A DNA stretch of 64,000 nt from Aurelia coerulea (GCA_039566865.1 CM076948.1:11171001-11235000); one strand, 5' to 3'; positions 30,918 through 42,256 are shown, counted from the stretch's first letter. Translations and numbers: made by a program. The notes: generated from the letters alone by a model not told the origin.

Positions 30918-31227
30918 CAGGGGAGGGAGGTACTTGACTTTCAATTGTACGGGGTTGTGCACTCCTCCAAGAACATTCTTTTTCACCTGACTGTAGAATT
31001 TTTCCCTCGAAATGATAGCCGGCATTAGAAAAAATTGGCAAAAAGTATACTCCAAAATGTAAAAATTTGTCAAAAAACAATGAAATCACACTTTTGACAA
31101 CCGGCTTTAGAAAAATTGCCTTCTTTTGATAACTGGCGTTAGAAAAGAGAGGCAAAAACGATACCCAGGAAGAAGTGCACATCCTGTCAGCAAAGTATAC
31201 TAAGTAGACCCCCCCCCCTCCCCCAGG
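30918..31227. mobile_element. MITE with G/C-run termini
   Basis: The left end CAGGGGAGGGAGGTACT and right end (complement) CCTGGGGGAGGGGGG are imperfect TIRs. TCATTC is directly repeated outside both ends. Inside, CCGGCATTAGAAAAAATTG, CCGGCTTTAGAAAAATTG and CTGGCGTTAGAAAAGAG are three related subterminal repeats. It resembles the MITE at 37343-37673 in design. Confidence 0.6.
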
Positions 31228-31229
31228 TC

Positions 31230-32365
31230 ATTCATACATCGTTCCTTTTCCCTCTTGATTATTTCTCTCTGTTTTGTGGCACTCACTTACTACAGTTACA
31301 CTCTAAATTTTTGACAACAGACTATCAGATAGGGCGCTTCCGATGATGTAAAGGGTGTGGCCCCCAAAAGATTTTTCCAGGGGCTCCGCCCCTGCACCCC
31401 CGTGTGCCTCGCTCTTCGCGCTCGCTGTCCTTCCTTCCTTCGGTTGCACTTCGTGCTCCCAGCCACGGTCAGATTTTAGGCTAGATCCGCCGCCCCCCTG
31501 AACAGTGTTTGGTACTAAGAAAACTCCTCTTATTTGGGGGAAATATTCTGTGCTATTTTGAAGAAGTGATTTTCCTGTAGTTACCGTAATCCGATTGACA
31601 GCATGAAATATGCCATCCAGTTTGATGATGTTCATATTTTCAGAGCCATTTACAGAGATGCTATTTGCATTCAGTTTGCAACGAAAAAAGGTTGAAACTT
31701 CAAGTTTACTGATATTGATATTTGCATATATGGTAAAGGGTGAGTTTTGGTCACCTGACAATAGTTATTTTGGTACTGAATCAATAATCAACATTACCAT
31801 TTGGTACTGAAATAGTTACCTGTAAATATGTGAAACAAATTATCACCGTAAGTAATGGTTTTTGAGTGGTTTTTGCAATATAATTCAAAACTATATAGTA
31901 TTCTACTTCCTAAATCATTTATTGGCATTTGCCTCATGAAAACACATTTTCATATCAGGGGACACTGACTGTGATTTATCGTTATTGCCTGTGAGCTCTT
32001 TGGCCAAATTTTCATAGACATACAGTATGATAAATACTTGTAGACTAGTAGTAGAGTAGACCCAGCCACTGAATCTGAAGGCCTAACTAACAAACAGTAC
32101 AGTCAGTGAGCGACTGACTGATTCAACCAGGCTGACCGAAATATTTCCTCGTATACTTACTTCTGGCTACTTATTATTACTCCTGTATACTTACTTCTGG
32201 CTGTCAATTCGAGGCTTGTTCATCACCAAAACCAAAGCTGTATTTTCTCGAATGGTTGAGTGATGCTGGCATTTTGAACAGTGCCTGACAACAGTTTACA
32301 CAACTACAACAACGGTTCAGCTCCACCGCAGCAGCCGTCAGCATCCACGTCTTTCATAAAAGGTC
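31230..32365. other. Intergenic with GC-rich repeat scrap at 31345-31505
   Basis: 31345-31505 contains GGGGCTCCGCCCCTGCACCC and related palindromic C/G-rich sequence like that at 40430 and 62870, a dispersed repeat. The remainder shows nothing I recognise. Confidence 0.4.
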
Positions 32366-32367
32366 CC

Positions 32368-32405
32368 AAGGGGGGGGGGGGCACTACACATATTTTGGGT
32401 AACCT
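32368..32405. repeat. Partial MITE end (G-run plus CACATATTTTGGGTA)
   Basis: A run of 12 Gs followed by CACTACACATATTTTGGGTA matches the left terminus of the MITE at 37343 (CTTCACATATTTTGGGTA). Only one end is present. Confidence 0.6.
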
Positions 32406-32892
32406 TGGACTTGCTAAAAGTCTCGCCCTGTAATAAAAGCACAAGCTGACAAGCTGAGAGATGAAATGATGAGACAGAGGGAAAATTTTTTGTTACCTCA
32501 GCAACCAGTAATGTATCAGATGCACCCAAATATACATCCAAACGCTTATGGTTAAAAGACAATGAAGATGAAGCAAAACATGTAGCAAGTGTAAATAATG
32601 ACAGTAGATTCGAAAAAAAACACAAAAAGAAGGGAACAAAACACAAGAGGAAACAAGTACAAACATAATAGACAAAGAGGTGAAAAGGAAAAAAGTAAGA
32701 AGGTCTAAAACATTACAAAAAAAGCTGGAAGATATGAAAATATACATGATAATTGATAAATATAAGAGGAATAAAATAAAAAAAGTCCAGTCTTCTTGAC
32801 ATAATAGAAGAAAAAACACCGGACATAATAGGTATAATCGAAACGCATCTGGATAATAAAGAACTTTTAAACATACCAGGATATTACGTTAT
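32400..32892 (+). pseudogene. LINE piece 1: Q-rich leader and start of endonuclease
   Basis: After a decayed leader, the frame near 32799-32885 reads DIIEEKTPDIIGIIETHLDN then KELLNIPGY. This is the opening of an APE-type endonuclease, with the catalytic-region E in IIETHL. It stops at the ACGTTAT target site (32886-32892). Confidence 0.75.
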
Positions 32893-35328
32893 CATTATAA
32901 TTGCTATTATGCACTACATAAAATTATGTAAGTATGGCAGCTATCTGCATGTATATTTATTTAAACTAATTTTTAAAGAAAACTAAACTCTATAATCAAC
33001 CAAATTAAATGTAACAGGAACAAAATATGTGAATAAATTCAAAACGTTAAGGCCCTAGTAGCCCTTAAAAATAAAAAAATGGTCGAAAAATCGGAAAAAA
33101 TATATATGAAAGGATATTTCGTCAGCTTTTCAATGAAATAATTCGTTTTGCTTTACCTGCCATTTTTTCAGAGATATAATCATTTTAAGATCGACTGGTC
33201 AGAGCAATAAATCCCTTTATCTATTTCCGCTACACAGGCCTATACAATTTCTCAGGGTGATCTTCTTTGCGCTTCTCTGTGACTACCCGGTCAAAATAGA
33301 AGTTCAAATTTTTCCCACAATTTCATTCCAATGACACATTGGTCAGCGGTTTTGATCTTCACTGTTGTTGCTGATGCTACAGAGAGACAAGACAGGATCA
33401 CAGGAAACTTTACTTTGGCTTCCTTGGCTTGCTTTGGTTTGTTTTGAGCAAGAGTTCTTGGACCAAGAGAAAGTGAATTGAAGCAGCAGTTTCCCTGCAT
33501 TGGAAATGAACAGTTAATCAAGGATGGTTTTTGAAATAACAGGAGAAGACCTTGTAGCGAATAAAGTTGATAAAAGAAGGGATTCAAACCACGAGTTTAT
33601 GGCAAAAGTTCTTAGGCCCTGTAGCAGCATTTTACAAGAGGGAACGAAAGAGAATTTAATTTCACAAGAACAAGATTCTGAGCAGCAGTTTCATTGGTGT
33701 TAGAATGATGGCTTACCTTACCAACGGCATTACGGAAAGTGTTTCAACGTGGAAACTTGATACACATAGATAACACATTTCTACCAAAGAAGTTATGTGT
33801 GAGAAGATGATGTCCTGATGTCCCAACACAAGGGTTGAAAGAAACACAAAGAAAAAGTCAAACTGTTAGGGAAGGCTAGGATAGAAAAGAGAAGTGTATA
33901 AGAGTTGTACTGCAGTATCAGTATCTTGGAACTTCATAAAAGAGGCATTTAGAGAAATTGAAGGAGAGACATATGGTGTATATGATCTTTTAAAGTCATG
34001 TCTATGCCATCTTTCGAAAAAAAATCTGAAATGCTGTTTTGGGCTCTGATATCAAAATTTGAATCCATTCAAAACCATCAAGTACTCTTGCTCATAGGTT
34101 TCCATGATGAAATTTAAATGTAGAATAAAAGATATCACTTCAATCTTTTCTAGACCTGTCTGCGGTAATAAAATGGCACTTGTTGTTCAACAGGTTCAGA
34201 TTTGTTACAGTTACCCCATTTTTATTTTTTGGCCCCATTTTCTGAAACATCATTAAATTTGGATTCAGAAAATGTATAGGTTTGTACAGTTATCAACTAT
34301 AACTTTTGAGCAATATGATTTTGAAAATCATGCATGCGCAAAACGGTTCTAAGGGCTACTAGGGCGTTAAGTGTCTTAAGTAAAGGGTGTGTGTATATCC
34401 AGGCACAAATCCATCCATATGGTGTTATCTGGCCAGAGTTTCCCTAATATGGTTGGCTTGAACGAGGTACGATGCTAGAGCGGCTATTGTTTCATTATCG
34501 TTAGAGCTCATTATCTCTTGGAATTGCAAGTTCGTCGTAAGGGGCTCAACCGAGGTATGCGAAAAAAGGTCCGATCTAGGGGTGCTATAGGCGGTACATA
34601 CAAGGAGAAAATGTACCTCATCTTCAACGAGACCAAGGGAGCAGTTTTTACAGATACGGTCATTGACATCTAATCCTTTGTGTCTTCCAGTCTCAATCAA
34701 CAATGTATGGTCACTATATCTAAATTTGCACAAGGTTTTGCGGTATTTAAAGTTCATACTGACTGACAAGTATTTTTCTAGCTTTAGTTGAGACTTGAAA
34801 GTTTTGTATGTGCGCAACTTGCTATGTCGTAACGAGCCTTGATGTGCCGAGGTTAGTTCTGACTTCCAGAAGTTATAAAAAGTTGTGAAAACTTTATCCT
34901 TAACTAGTCTATTAACCTGGTTAGGACTGAGAGATGAAGGGTTGTGCCAAAGGGTAGAAAGTCCGATAACTTCTAGTGCCCATTTAACTGAATTAGACCA
35001 GTTATTTAAATTACTTGGGAGGGACCTTGAATCAATGAATGCTTTTTTCACGAGGGAATCGTCGTTAAGTGGGAGATTCTATGCCAGAATTTCATGATAC
35101 GAATGATAGCGAACAGGGCAGTGGGCATAATTCCCAGTTCTCCATATAAAGCTAGAGAAGAGGAATTTCGTTTCAGGCCCAAGATTTGTTTGCAGAATTT
35201 CAGCTTTGGTCTGTTAACTTGTGATTCCAAGGAATATCTTAGGAGAGCATCTGGGTCATCTGGGTCTTTGGAGATGGAGTTGAGTTGATGGGAAGAAAAA
35301 GATGCCCAGACCTCGCTACCGTACAAAA
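32893..35328 (-). mobile_element. 5'-truncated minus-strand LINE inserted in the endonuclease of the plus LINE
   Basis: It is flanked by the 7-bp duplication ACGTTAT (32886-32892, 35329-35335). The minus-strand frames 35326-35048 and 35051-34425 encode MYGSEVWASFSSHQLNSI, FCKQILGLKRNSSSLALYGE and KFRYSDHTLLIETGRHKG. They end with a C-x2-C ... H-x4-C zinc motif (ICKNCSLG ... EVHFLLVC). RT is missing, as expected for 5' truncation at 35328. The 3' UTR runs to 32893 and is itself interrupted at 33045-34370. Confidence 0.85.
33045..34370. mobile_element. TIR element nested in the LINE 3' UTR
   Basis: The left end GTTAAGGCCCTAGTAGCCCTTA and the complement of the right end TTAACGCCCTAGTAGCCCTTAG are TIRs of about 20 bp. 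TTAA lies at both ends, compatible with a TTAA or TAA target site. It is about 1.3 kb and non-coding. It is the third nesting level (inside the LINE that is inside a LINE). Confidence 0.75.
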
Positions 35329-35335
35329 CGTTATA

Positions 35336-35627
35336 AGAAATGATAGAAATAATGAGGGAGGAGGAGTATTATTGGCAGTTAAAGAACAATACAAAAACAT
35401 TACAACAGAAGTAGCAAGGATGAATGATATAGAAGAAAGCATATGGATAACAATAGGAAGTAGAACAGTATATCAAGTAGGAATAATATATGTAGCAAAA
35501 GGGGATGGAGCAAAGAAAGATGAATTACAAAGATGTACAACAGAATCACACAGCAAGTAGAAGAGGCAAAGTTGAAGGGAAAGAAGGTGTTAGTGATGGG
35601 AGATTTCAATTGTAAGGTAGGAAACAG
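35336..35627 (+). pseudogene. LINE piece 2: endonuclease domain
   Basis: RNDRNNEGGGVLLAVKEQY continues piece 1, followed by VGIIYVAKGDGAKKDELQ and, in another frame, KVLVMGDFNCKVGN. GDFN is the conserved APE motif. A frame shift near 35545 separates the two. It is cut by the 35628-36013 insertion after VGN. Confidence 0.8.
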
Positions 35628-36013
35628 GACCGTCGAGAGGGGGGGTTGGAGGGGGTAAAAGGTCCGGGGCCCGGGGCCCGGGCCTCGAAGGGGCCCGTAA
35701 AAATATCGTTCGACAAAGATTAGTTATTGCTGCAAAATCTCCTTGCAGCAACTTTTATGGCAATCTAGCTACCTGCCTTAAACATAGACATAGAAAATAG
35801 TTTTCTTATGTTAAAAAGTTTTTGTGTCCGTACCTTGCGAGGTGACTTTGGCAAAGTCACCTCGTAAGAGCAAATCTTTTCATTGTTTACCGTAAATACC
35901 GCTTCTTTGATAACTTTTTCATGGAATATCTAAACAATTTTTTCTAAAGTAGCTTTCTTAAAAAGGGCGTTTCCCTCATTCTCCGAGAGTCTGGAGGGCG
36001 TGGTCCCAGAAAA
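35628..36013. mobile_element. GC-palindromic insertion in LINE endonuclease
   Basis: It begins with GACCGTCGAGAGGGGGG and a palindromic GGGGCCCGGGGCCCGGGCC (about 35665-35684) and ends with GGGCGTGGTCCCAGAAAATT. It interrupts the frame between VGN and VIDGN. I found no clear target duplication. The CGAGGTGACTTTGGCAAAGTCACCTCG block at 35838-35866 is a perfect short hairpin. Confidence 0.6.
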
Positions 36014-37342
36014 TTTTCTTGGGGCCAATGTAATAGATGGAAACAAAAAGGAAGTGACAAAAGGGGGAAAGATCATGCTCAAAATGCTAGAATATAGTGA
36101 TGTGCAGCTTGTAAATACGTTGAGAGGAACAAATGGCTTATGGACCAGAAAGGAAGGGGAAAATAAATCAGTAATTGATTATATCATAATTCAACAGGAG
36201 CACATGAATGGAATAAGGGAAATGAAAATTGACTAAGACAAGGAATGGACACCATTTAGAGTAATCAGAGAAGATAGAATACTTAGGTCCATATATACAT
36301 ACCACAATGCAATAATGTGTAAAATGGATTGGAAAATTGTAGCTAACACAACTTACAAAGATAAGGTCTCAAAGAAAATGACAAAGAGAAGCTATCAGAA
36401 ATATAAGAAATTAATGCAGGCAGAAAAGATGTCTATGGTTTGGAGGAATGAAAGGGACTTACAAGAAAACTATACAGAATGGAATGATAAAGTTGTGACA
36501 ATAAAGAAAAATTGTGAAATGTCCAACAAAAAGAAGCAACAAACTAAAACCGGCAGAATACTTGTAAAAATCAAAAGGGATTTAAAGAAAAGAAATAGGA
36601 GAACCACAAATGAGTTTCTAAAGTAAAGAGAGCAAATGATAACGAAATATATATTGGAAGAAGAAGCAGAGCGGCATACACGAAATATAAGAACCACTAT
36701 TGAAAATTTAAGAAAAGAAGGGAACGGAACGGGTTAAAAGAGGACACTTTCTGGAAGTTCAAAAGAAAGTTGGAAAATAGGACACAAGAAGTTCCTTCAG
36801 CAATACAAGACCAAAGTGGAAAGATCGTAGAGGAGAAAGGACAGGTTTTGGAAGCATACAAAGGGTTCTACGGCAAACTATTTGAAAAAAGAGAATTAAC
36901 ATCGCAAGAAGGAAAGCAAGAAGAAAAACGAATAAGTGACACCTTAACATGTATAGAAAGGAGAGCTAAAGAACAGGAACCATTGAAGTTTGAAACTGAC
37001 GACATCAAAAAGGCAATAAAATTGCTAAAAAAGAGGAAGGCTGCTGATTGCCAAGGATGGAAGAACGAAATGATTATATACGGGGGTGAAGAAATGGAAA
37101 AATCAATAAAGAGAATGTTTAACAGAGTACTACAAGAGATCAGAGTGCCGATACAATGGGAAAGTATGAAAACAAAATCTATATACAAAAACAAAGGATC
37201 AAGAATACAACTTAAGAACAGAAGGGGTTTATTTATGACCAGTATCATAAGTAAATTATTTGAAAAAACGTTGATGGAAAGGATCAAAGGCAGTGTAAAA
37301 ATCAGTGAGTATCAGTGTGGAGGAAAGCAAGGAAGGTCTACC
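36014..37342 (+). pseudogene. LINE piece 3: linker and first half of RT
   Basis: VIDGNKKEVTKGGKIMLKML ends the endonuclease. 36315-36626 is a lysine-rich linker. From 36770 comes the RT start: DDIKKAIKLLKKRKAADCQG, then WESMKTKSIYKNKGSR, RGLFMTSIISKLFEKTLMER and YQCGGKQGRST. It is cut exactly at GGTCTACC by the MITE, which happens to leave the frame open. Confidence 0.85.
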
Positions 37343-37673
37343 CCCGGGGGGGGGGGGGTACTTCACATATTTTGGGTACGGGGACGTGCCATCGGGAAGG
37401 GTATCGATTTTCACGATTTTGGTATAAGGAACGGTATCGATTTTCACGATTTTGGTATAAGGAACGGTATCGATTTTCGCAATTTTGGTTTAAAGAATGA
37501 TTTTGGTATACTTTTTCGGAAAATTGGTATAAGGTCGGGTATACTTTTTCGCAAAATTGGTATAAAGTCAGGTATACTTTTTCGCAAAATTGGTATAAGG
37601 AACGGGTATGTTTTTGAAGCTTCGATGGCACGTCCCCGACCAAAACCTGGTCAAGTACCCCCCCCCCCCCGGG
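37343..37673. mobile_element. 331-bp MITE inserted in frame in LINE RT
   Basis: The ends CCCGGGGGGGGGGGG and CCCCCCCCCCCGGG are followed inside by GGGACGTGCCATCG and its complement CGATGGCACGTCCC. The 8-bp target duplication GGTCTACC occurs at 37335-37342 and 37674-37681. Inside are repeats of GGTATCGATTTTC(A/G)C(A/G)ATTTTGGTATAAGGA in two variants. An 8-bp duplication suggests hAT-type mobilisation. It is open in the LINE reading frame. Confidence 0.9.
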
Positions 37674-37681
37674 GGTCTACC

Positions 37682-38429
37682 AAGGATAATTGGATAATAG
37701 TGATGGCAATAATAGATAGAAATAAAGAGTCAAAAAAGAAAACTTATGCCATCTTTGCGGATGCTGAAAAATGCTTCGATAAGCTGTGGTTGGAAGACTC
37801 ATTAGTGCAGATGAATAGAAGTGGAATAAGGGAGAGAGAAGTAACAATGATACGTGCAATGAATAGCGAGGCAAGAATAGCGAGGCAAGAATAGTAGTGG
37901 AAACACCATCAGGCTACACAGATGAGATAAACGTAATGAATATTGTTAAGCAGGGTACCATTTATGGACCCCAGTTGTGCTGTGTAAGTACCTCGCAAGT
38001 AAATGAAATAAAAGAAACGCCAGTGACAATTATCTCTCCAGCGGTAGCATGCAGAGCAATGATTTATGTAGATGACATCAGTGGAGCAGGGAGTAAAAGC
38101 ATCATTGAAAACATTGGAAGAAACCAGAGACAGATGGAAGAGACAAAGAAGTGCACTTTCAACTTGGAAAAAAGCAAATATCTAGTGATAAATACTGGAA
38201 AAGGAAAAGAAGAAGAGCCGGAGATAGAACTCTTGAACGGCAAAATGCAAAAGGCGCAGGAATATGCGTATTTGGGGATTATATAGAAGAGAAAGGGAAT
38301 ATTGAAAGGCAGTTAGATGAAGTAGAGAGGAAAATGTATGGAATGGTAAAAGGAATCAAGCAACTTGGAACAGAAGATAAACTGGGAAGATTAAGCACGG
38401 AAGCAAGAATATTAATGTATGAAAAGACA
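37682..38429 (+). pseudogene. LINE piece 4: second half of RT with YVDD
   Basis: KDNWIIVMAIIDRNKESKKK then FADAEKCFDKLWLEDSLVQM resumes the RT. A 14-bp tandem duplication (AGCGAGGCAAGAAT twice, about 37866-37893) breaks the frame. The next frame has VMNIVKQGTIYGPQLCC and the catalytic IYVDDISGAG at 38062-38091, then YLGII and a C-terminal helix. It is cut at AAAAGACA (38422-38429). Confidence 0.85.
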
Positions 38430-38945
38430 ATAAATTGAACTAAACCACCATCAAAAATTAACAGAAATAAAATGAATAAAAACACAACTGTTAAAATCTT
38501 GAACGTTTCGATTAAAAATCTTCGTCAGCACTACTTTCTAAAGGACAACCGAGAATTTATACTACGTGATAAACAAGGCAAGGTAAAACTAAAGATGACG
38601 TAAAATTACATTTTTACTACAAAGAACCCTATTCCCAGAAAACATGACTACCCCCGAAATTAAAACCAAGTGGGAATGAAAATCACGTTTTGTTCCAAAC
38701 TGTTTTTTTAGCGTAAACAAGAAAATGAAATGGTTGGCACATTAGCAAATGTTCACCCTGGAGGATCAAAATAGTCACAGACCAAACCTCCAAGGGATCC
38801 AGCCGGCAACCCCACGACCCTCCCAATTAGCCTTTCAATGATTCGCAAATTGCTGAATCCTGAATGGCTTGATAGGGGATTCCACCCTAACGCCACATGC
38901 AAAAAAACATGAAGCCAAATAGGAAGACCATAGAGCACCGCCAGC
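38430..38945. mobile_element. 516-bp insertion in LINE, 8-bp target duplication
   Basis: AAAAGACA is duplicated at 38422-38429 and 38946-38953. There are no TIRs. On the minus strand it contains CTGACGA ... GAAACGTTC (38500-38530). This resembles the conserved CTGANGA/GAAAC core seen near ends of Penelope-like elements, so a PLE-related fragment is possible. No ORF has a recognisable domain. Confidence 0.55.
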
Positions 38946-38953
38946 AAAAGACA

Positions 38954-39202
38954 GTAATACCATCTCTAACCTATAACTTGGAATGCTGGTCAAATGTAAG
39001 ACAAAAAGATTGGGATCACCTTGAACGAATTCAAGCAATAGCGATAAAAGCTATACTTCATTTACCACAGTCAACCCCGTATTGGGGAATATTAAAGGAA
39101 ACTGCAATATGGCCCATGAAGCAGGAAGTAGAATACCAGAAAATGATGCTGTATCATCAATTAATGCACTCTGACGATGAACGAGTTGCAAAGCAAGTGA
39201 TC
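38954..39202 (+). pseudogene. LINE piece 5: C-terminal domain
   Basis: VIPSLTYNLECWSNVRQKDW, then LERIQAIAIKAILHLPQSTP and EYQKMMLYHQLMHSDDERVA continue straight from the YEKT at the end of piece 4. It is cut at AAGTGATC. Confidence 0.85.
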
Positions 39203-39368
39203 AGGCCCGTAGGAAACGGGGGGCAGGGGGGGCTCAAGCCCCCCCCCAATAATTTTTCAAAACAATGGTGCTACGTCACATGAATTAATTAGAAGTATTG
39301 TTCTCTATTGTTTTGAGAAAAATTGCCCCCCCCCCCCCCCCAATCCGAAGCTCCTTCCTACGGCCCTG
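39203..39368. mobile_element. 166-bp MITE in LINE C-terminal region
   Basis: The ends AGGCCCGTAGGAA and TTCCTACGGCCCTG form imperfect TIRs. AAGTGAT is duplicated at 39195-39201 and 39369-39375. The inside has G- and C-runs and an AT core. Confidence 0.8.
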
Positions 39369-39376
39369 AAGTGATA

Positions 39377-39868
39377 GAGGACCAAAAATTACGAAACCAA
39401 GAAAAATGTTGGTATGAAGAGCTGAAGACGTAAGACAAATTGCGGAGAGGTTGCAGATGAACATTCAAGAAGTGAAGTCGAGCAAAAAGTCTCAATGGAA
39501 GAACATTATAAAGAAAAGAATACAAAATAAATTGAGGAAATATCGTACAAGAAAAGAAGGGAAATGACAAAATTAAGACTTTTAAAGGGTAGTTATGTGA
39601 GGCAGGAATACATTACAGAAGTGGGTATTAAAGAAGCATCGGAGATAATTAGAGTAAGACTTAGGGCAAGAAAGAACATGTGCTGGGTGCAACAGTACAT
39701 AACAGACAGTACGGGAAAGTACAGAACACATAATGAAGTGTAAAGATATATCCAAGATGATAGGAATGACAGGAAATATGATGTGGATAAATGGAAAGAC
39801 AGCAGAACTAAAAAATATAACGGAATTCATCAACAAATATATAGAAAAGAGAACAGAAAAGACTACTA
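39377..39868 (+). pseudogene. LINE piece 6: C-terminal region
   Basis: The frame near 39562-39740 reads EMTKLRLLKGSYVRQEYITE-like sequence, then EASEIIRVRLRARKNMCWV. From 39733 comes MKCKDISKMIGMTGNMMWIN, then KNITEFINKYIEKRTEKTTK. Several frame shifts. Cut at ACTA by the 2.4-kb element. Confidence 0.75.
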
Positions 39869-40466
39869 AGAGGGTACCCAATAGACCCCCTGATTCCCGA
39901 ATTCCCGCTACGTTTTTAGCCCAATTCCCGATTCCCGACCATCGTTTTTAACGAATTCCCGATATTCGTCTGAAAATGGTCTGAAAGTGTATTGAAGTCA
40001 AAATTAATCATTTTTCAAGACTTATGGCGAAGACCAGAGGCCTGCGCTCTATTTATGGCTCGAATGATCAGGGCGGAAAAGCAAATTTTTTTGAGGGGGG
40101 TGTGTGTTCAAAGCATCGAGTTACTTTCACGCGGACCGATTTTTGCGAAATAAATGTTGTTGCAAATGTATGAAAAAATAAACTTTTCCTTTCTGCCATA
40201 GTTTAACGAAAATGCACTATAACAGGCATAATGTTTTCCATGCAATCGAAACGGAATTGAACAAACAGTTTTTGACATCAAATTTTCTCTGGCTAGCATC
40301 TTAGCCATCTGCCCGGAATGATTCAGTCAAAGCATCACAGAATAGCCACGTTTTTAGGCATGCAAGCTTGCTCATATGTAATCAATTAGCGGCGTGGCCA
40401 GGGTAGATTAAGCGAGGCATGGAAATGCAGGAGCCTGGGGGCCAGGAAAGTTTTGAGGGCCACACC

Positions 40467-40862
40467 CTTTACTTTGGCGTAGAATGCATCTCCCAATATC
40501 ATGCTTGCCATTAGCAGTGAGGAAACCTTGATAGGTCTGTGACAGTTAGCCTATAAATCGGAGCGCGAAGAAAATTTTTGAGGAAACATCCTTTACTTTG
40601 GCTTAGAATGCATCTCCCAATAGCATGCTTGCCATTAGCAGTGAGGAAACCTTGATAGGTTTGTGACAGTTAGCCTATAAATCGGAGCGCGAAGAAAATT
40701 TTTGAAGAAACATCCTTTACTTTGGCTTAGAATGCATCTCCCAACATCATGCTTGCCATTAGCAGTGAGGAAACCTTGATAGGTTTGTGACAGTTAGCCT
40801 ATAGATCAAACCACGAAGAAAATTTTCGAAGAAACATCCTTTACTTTGGCTTAGAAGGCATC
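40467..40862 (+). repeat. Tandem repeat, 124-bp unit, 3.2 copies
   Basis: Units start with CTTTACTTTGGC at 40467, 40591, 40715 and 40839 (partial). Each contains CATCATGCTTGCCATTAGCA (with small changes) and GCGCGAAGAAAATTTTTGA. Copies differ by a few bases. Confidence 0.92.
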
Positions 40863-40869
40863 CCTTACC

Positions 40870-41955
40870 CGACTTATACCCAGCCATTTTCTCTACGGTT
40901 TTAAAGGAATCTCAAAGATTTCTTTCGTGTAAACTTAGTTTAAACAAAAGACAGCTAACACATAAATATTTGCCGTTCGAGTATCGACGTCCTGAAAAAT
41001 TCAGGTTCAAGTTCAGAGCCGGATCGGGATCGACTTTATCACTATAAAATAGCGATTGGGACCGAGTTATGAAATTATTAGGGGGTGTCACACCCCGCGC
41101 AGTACCACACCCCCTCATTTGCGCCCCTGCGAATGGTACTGTATTTGTTTTAACTTCCTATGGGTTTCTTACTGCAGAGATCAGGGTAAACGTAGGGCTT
41201 GTTGTGTTCTAATAAATCTCTCCTCACTGCAACCGGTGGGTGCAGTGTAATGTTAATGAAGATATGATATCACGTTCATATGATTTTGCTGAAAATGGGG
41301 TACATTTGAAGCCAAGTCTTATGACTTAGAATCTCAAAATGGGGTATTCTATTGTTTTCTCCAAATTTTTCCTTGTGGTGGAAGTTGGTGCCTCTCTGAC
41401 TCCGTCCCCTCTCATAGTAAATTGCCACACAGTTGATGATATCGTATTTCATGGCCGGGGCTGACTTCATTTTCCACGCGTCTTCTCACTAGACTAATGG
41501 CCTGGAGTCCTTTGTTTCCCTGACAAAATGGCCTTGACGAGCGGGAATTCTCGTACACTCCACGAAATCACTTCTGACTCTGGTCTAAAGAGCTTGAACA
41601 TTAAAAAGCAAACTGATACAAAGAATGGTGTTTCCTGACCTAGTAATCGCAAAATATATACCTTTCAAGCAATAATCTTCCTCTGTGGAAAAAAATAGAT
41701 CCGTCGCAGCTACTAGAACTCTAGGCCATATCAACCTTTTTTGCATGCATCAACAACAACTGTCAAAATAGCGCCCCTTATTAGTTTAAAACTAAATTCT
41801 AGCAATTTGATTGGTGAGTACTGAACCACTCTGTGACTCTGCGAGGGCCTAAAGTGTGCCCATTTTTTCGGAGTAATGGTATGAGTCCCTTTTGACCATA
41901 AGTGATATCAACAAATCAAAGAACGCACGAAAACGAGGGACGAAAAGGCATAAGT
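40870..41955. other. Interior of the 39869-42252 element, nothing recognised
   Basis: Non-coding sequence between the tandem repeat and the hairpin MITE. Short open frames have no domains. Confidence 0.45.
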
Positions 41956-41966
41956 CTAGGTAAATC

Positions 41967-42123
41967 TAGCCTGCGTGCATCCCCTACTGTTTCCGCTGAG
42001 AAGGAAATTTCCGTTGAATTGAATTCATTTTCTGACGCCAGTAGGAAATTTGGCGTCAAAAAATGAATTCAATTCAACGGAAATTTCCTTCTCAGCGGAA
42101 ACAGTAGGGGATGCACGCAGGCT
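41967..42123. mobile_element. Hairpin MITE with 9-bp target duplication
   Basis: Arms of about 65 bp (AGCCTGCGTGCATCCCCTAC ... and its complement) are almost perfectly complementary around a loop near 42035-42050. AGGTAAATC is duplicated at 41958-41966 and 42124-42132. A 9-bp duplication fits Mutator-like elements. Arms still nearly identical, so recent. Confidence 0.88.
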
Positions 42124-42256
42124 AGGTAAATCCCGCTTCCCGAAAGCTGGTGCCAATTCCCGAATCCCGCTCACAAAAATTTGACGATTCCCGAATCCCG
42201 ATTCCAAAAAATAGCGATTCTCGCTTCCCGAAAAACATATTGGGTGCCCTCTACTA

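Larger units (their letters stand above)
39869..42252. mobile_element. 2.4-kb TIR element with TTCCCGAATCCCG subterminal repeats
   Basis: The ends AGAGGGTACCCAATA and (complement) AGAGGGCACCCAATA are flanked by ACTA. Next to each end are several copies of TTCCCGA(A/T)TCCCG (39890-39965 and 42128-42240). It holds a 124-bp tandem repeat and a hairpin MITE. No transposase seen. It splits the LINE just before its 3' end, which resumes at 42257. Confidence 0.7.

Noticed and set aside
34425..35326. Two minus-strand ORFs as a host zinc-finger protein
   Set aside because: The peptide is a LINE C terminus, 5'-truncated exactly at a target duplication.
35660..35700. CpG island or promoter at the GC-rich palindrome
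   Set aside because: It is the end of an insertion within a LINE endonuclease and similar GC palindromes recur in other repeats.
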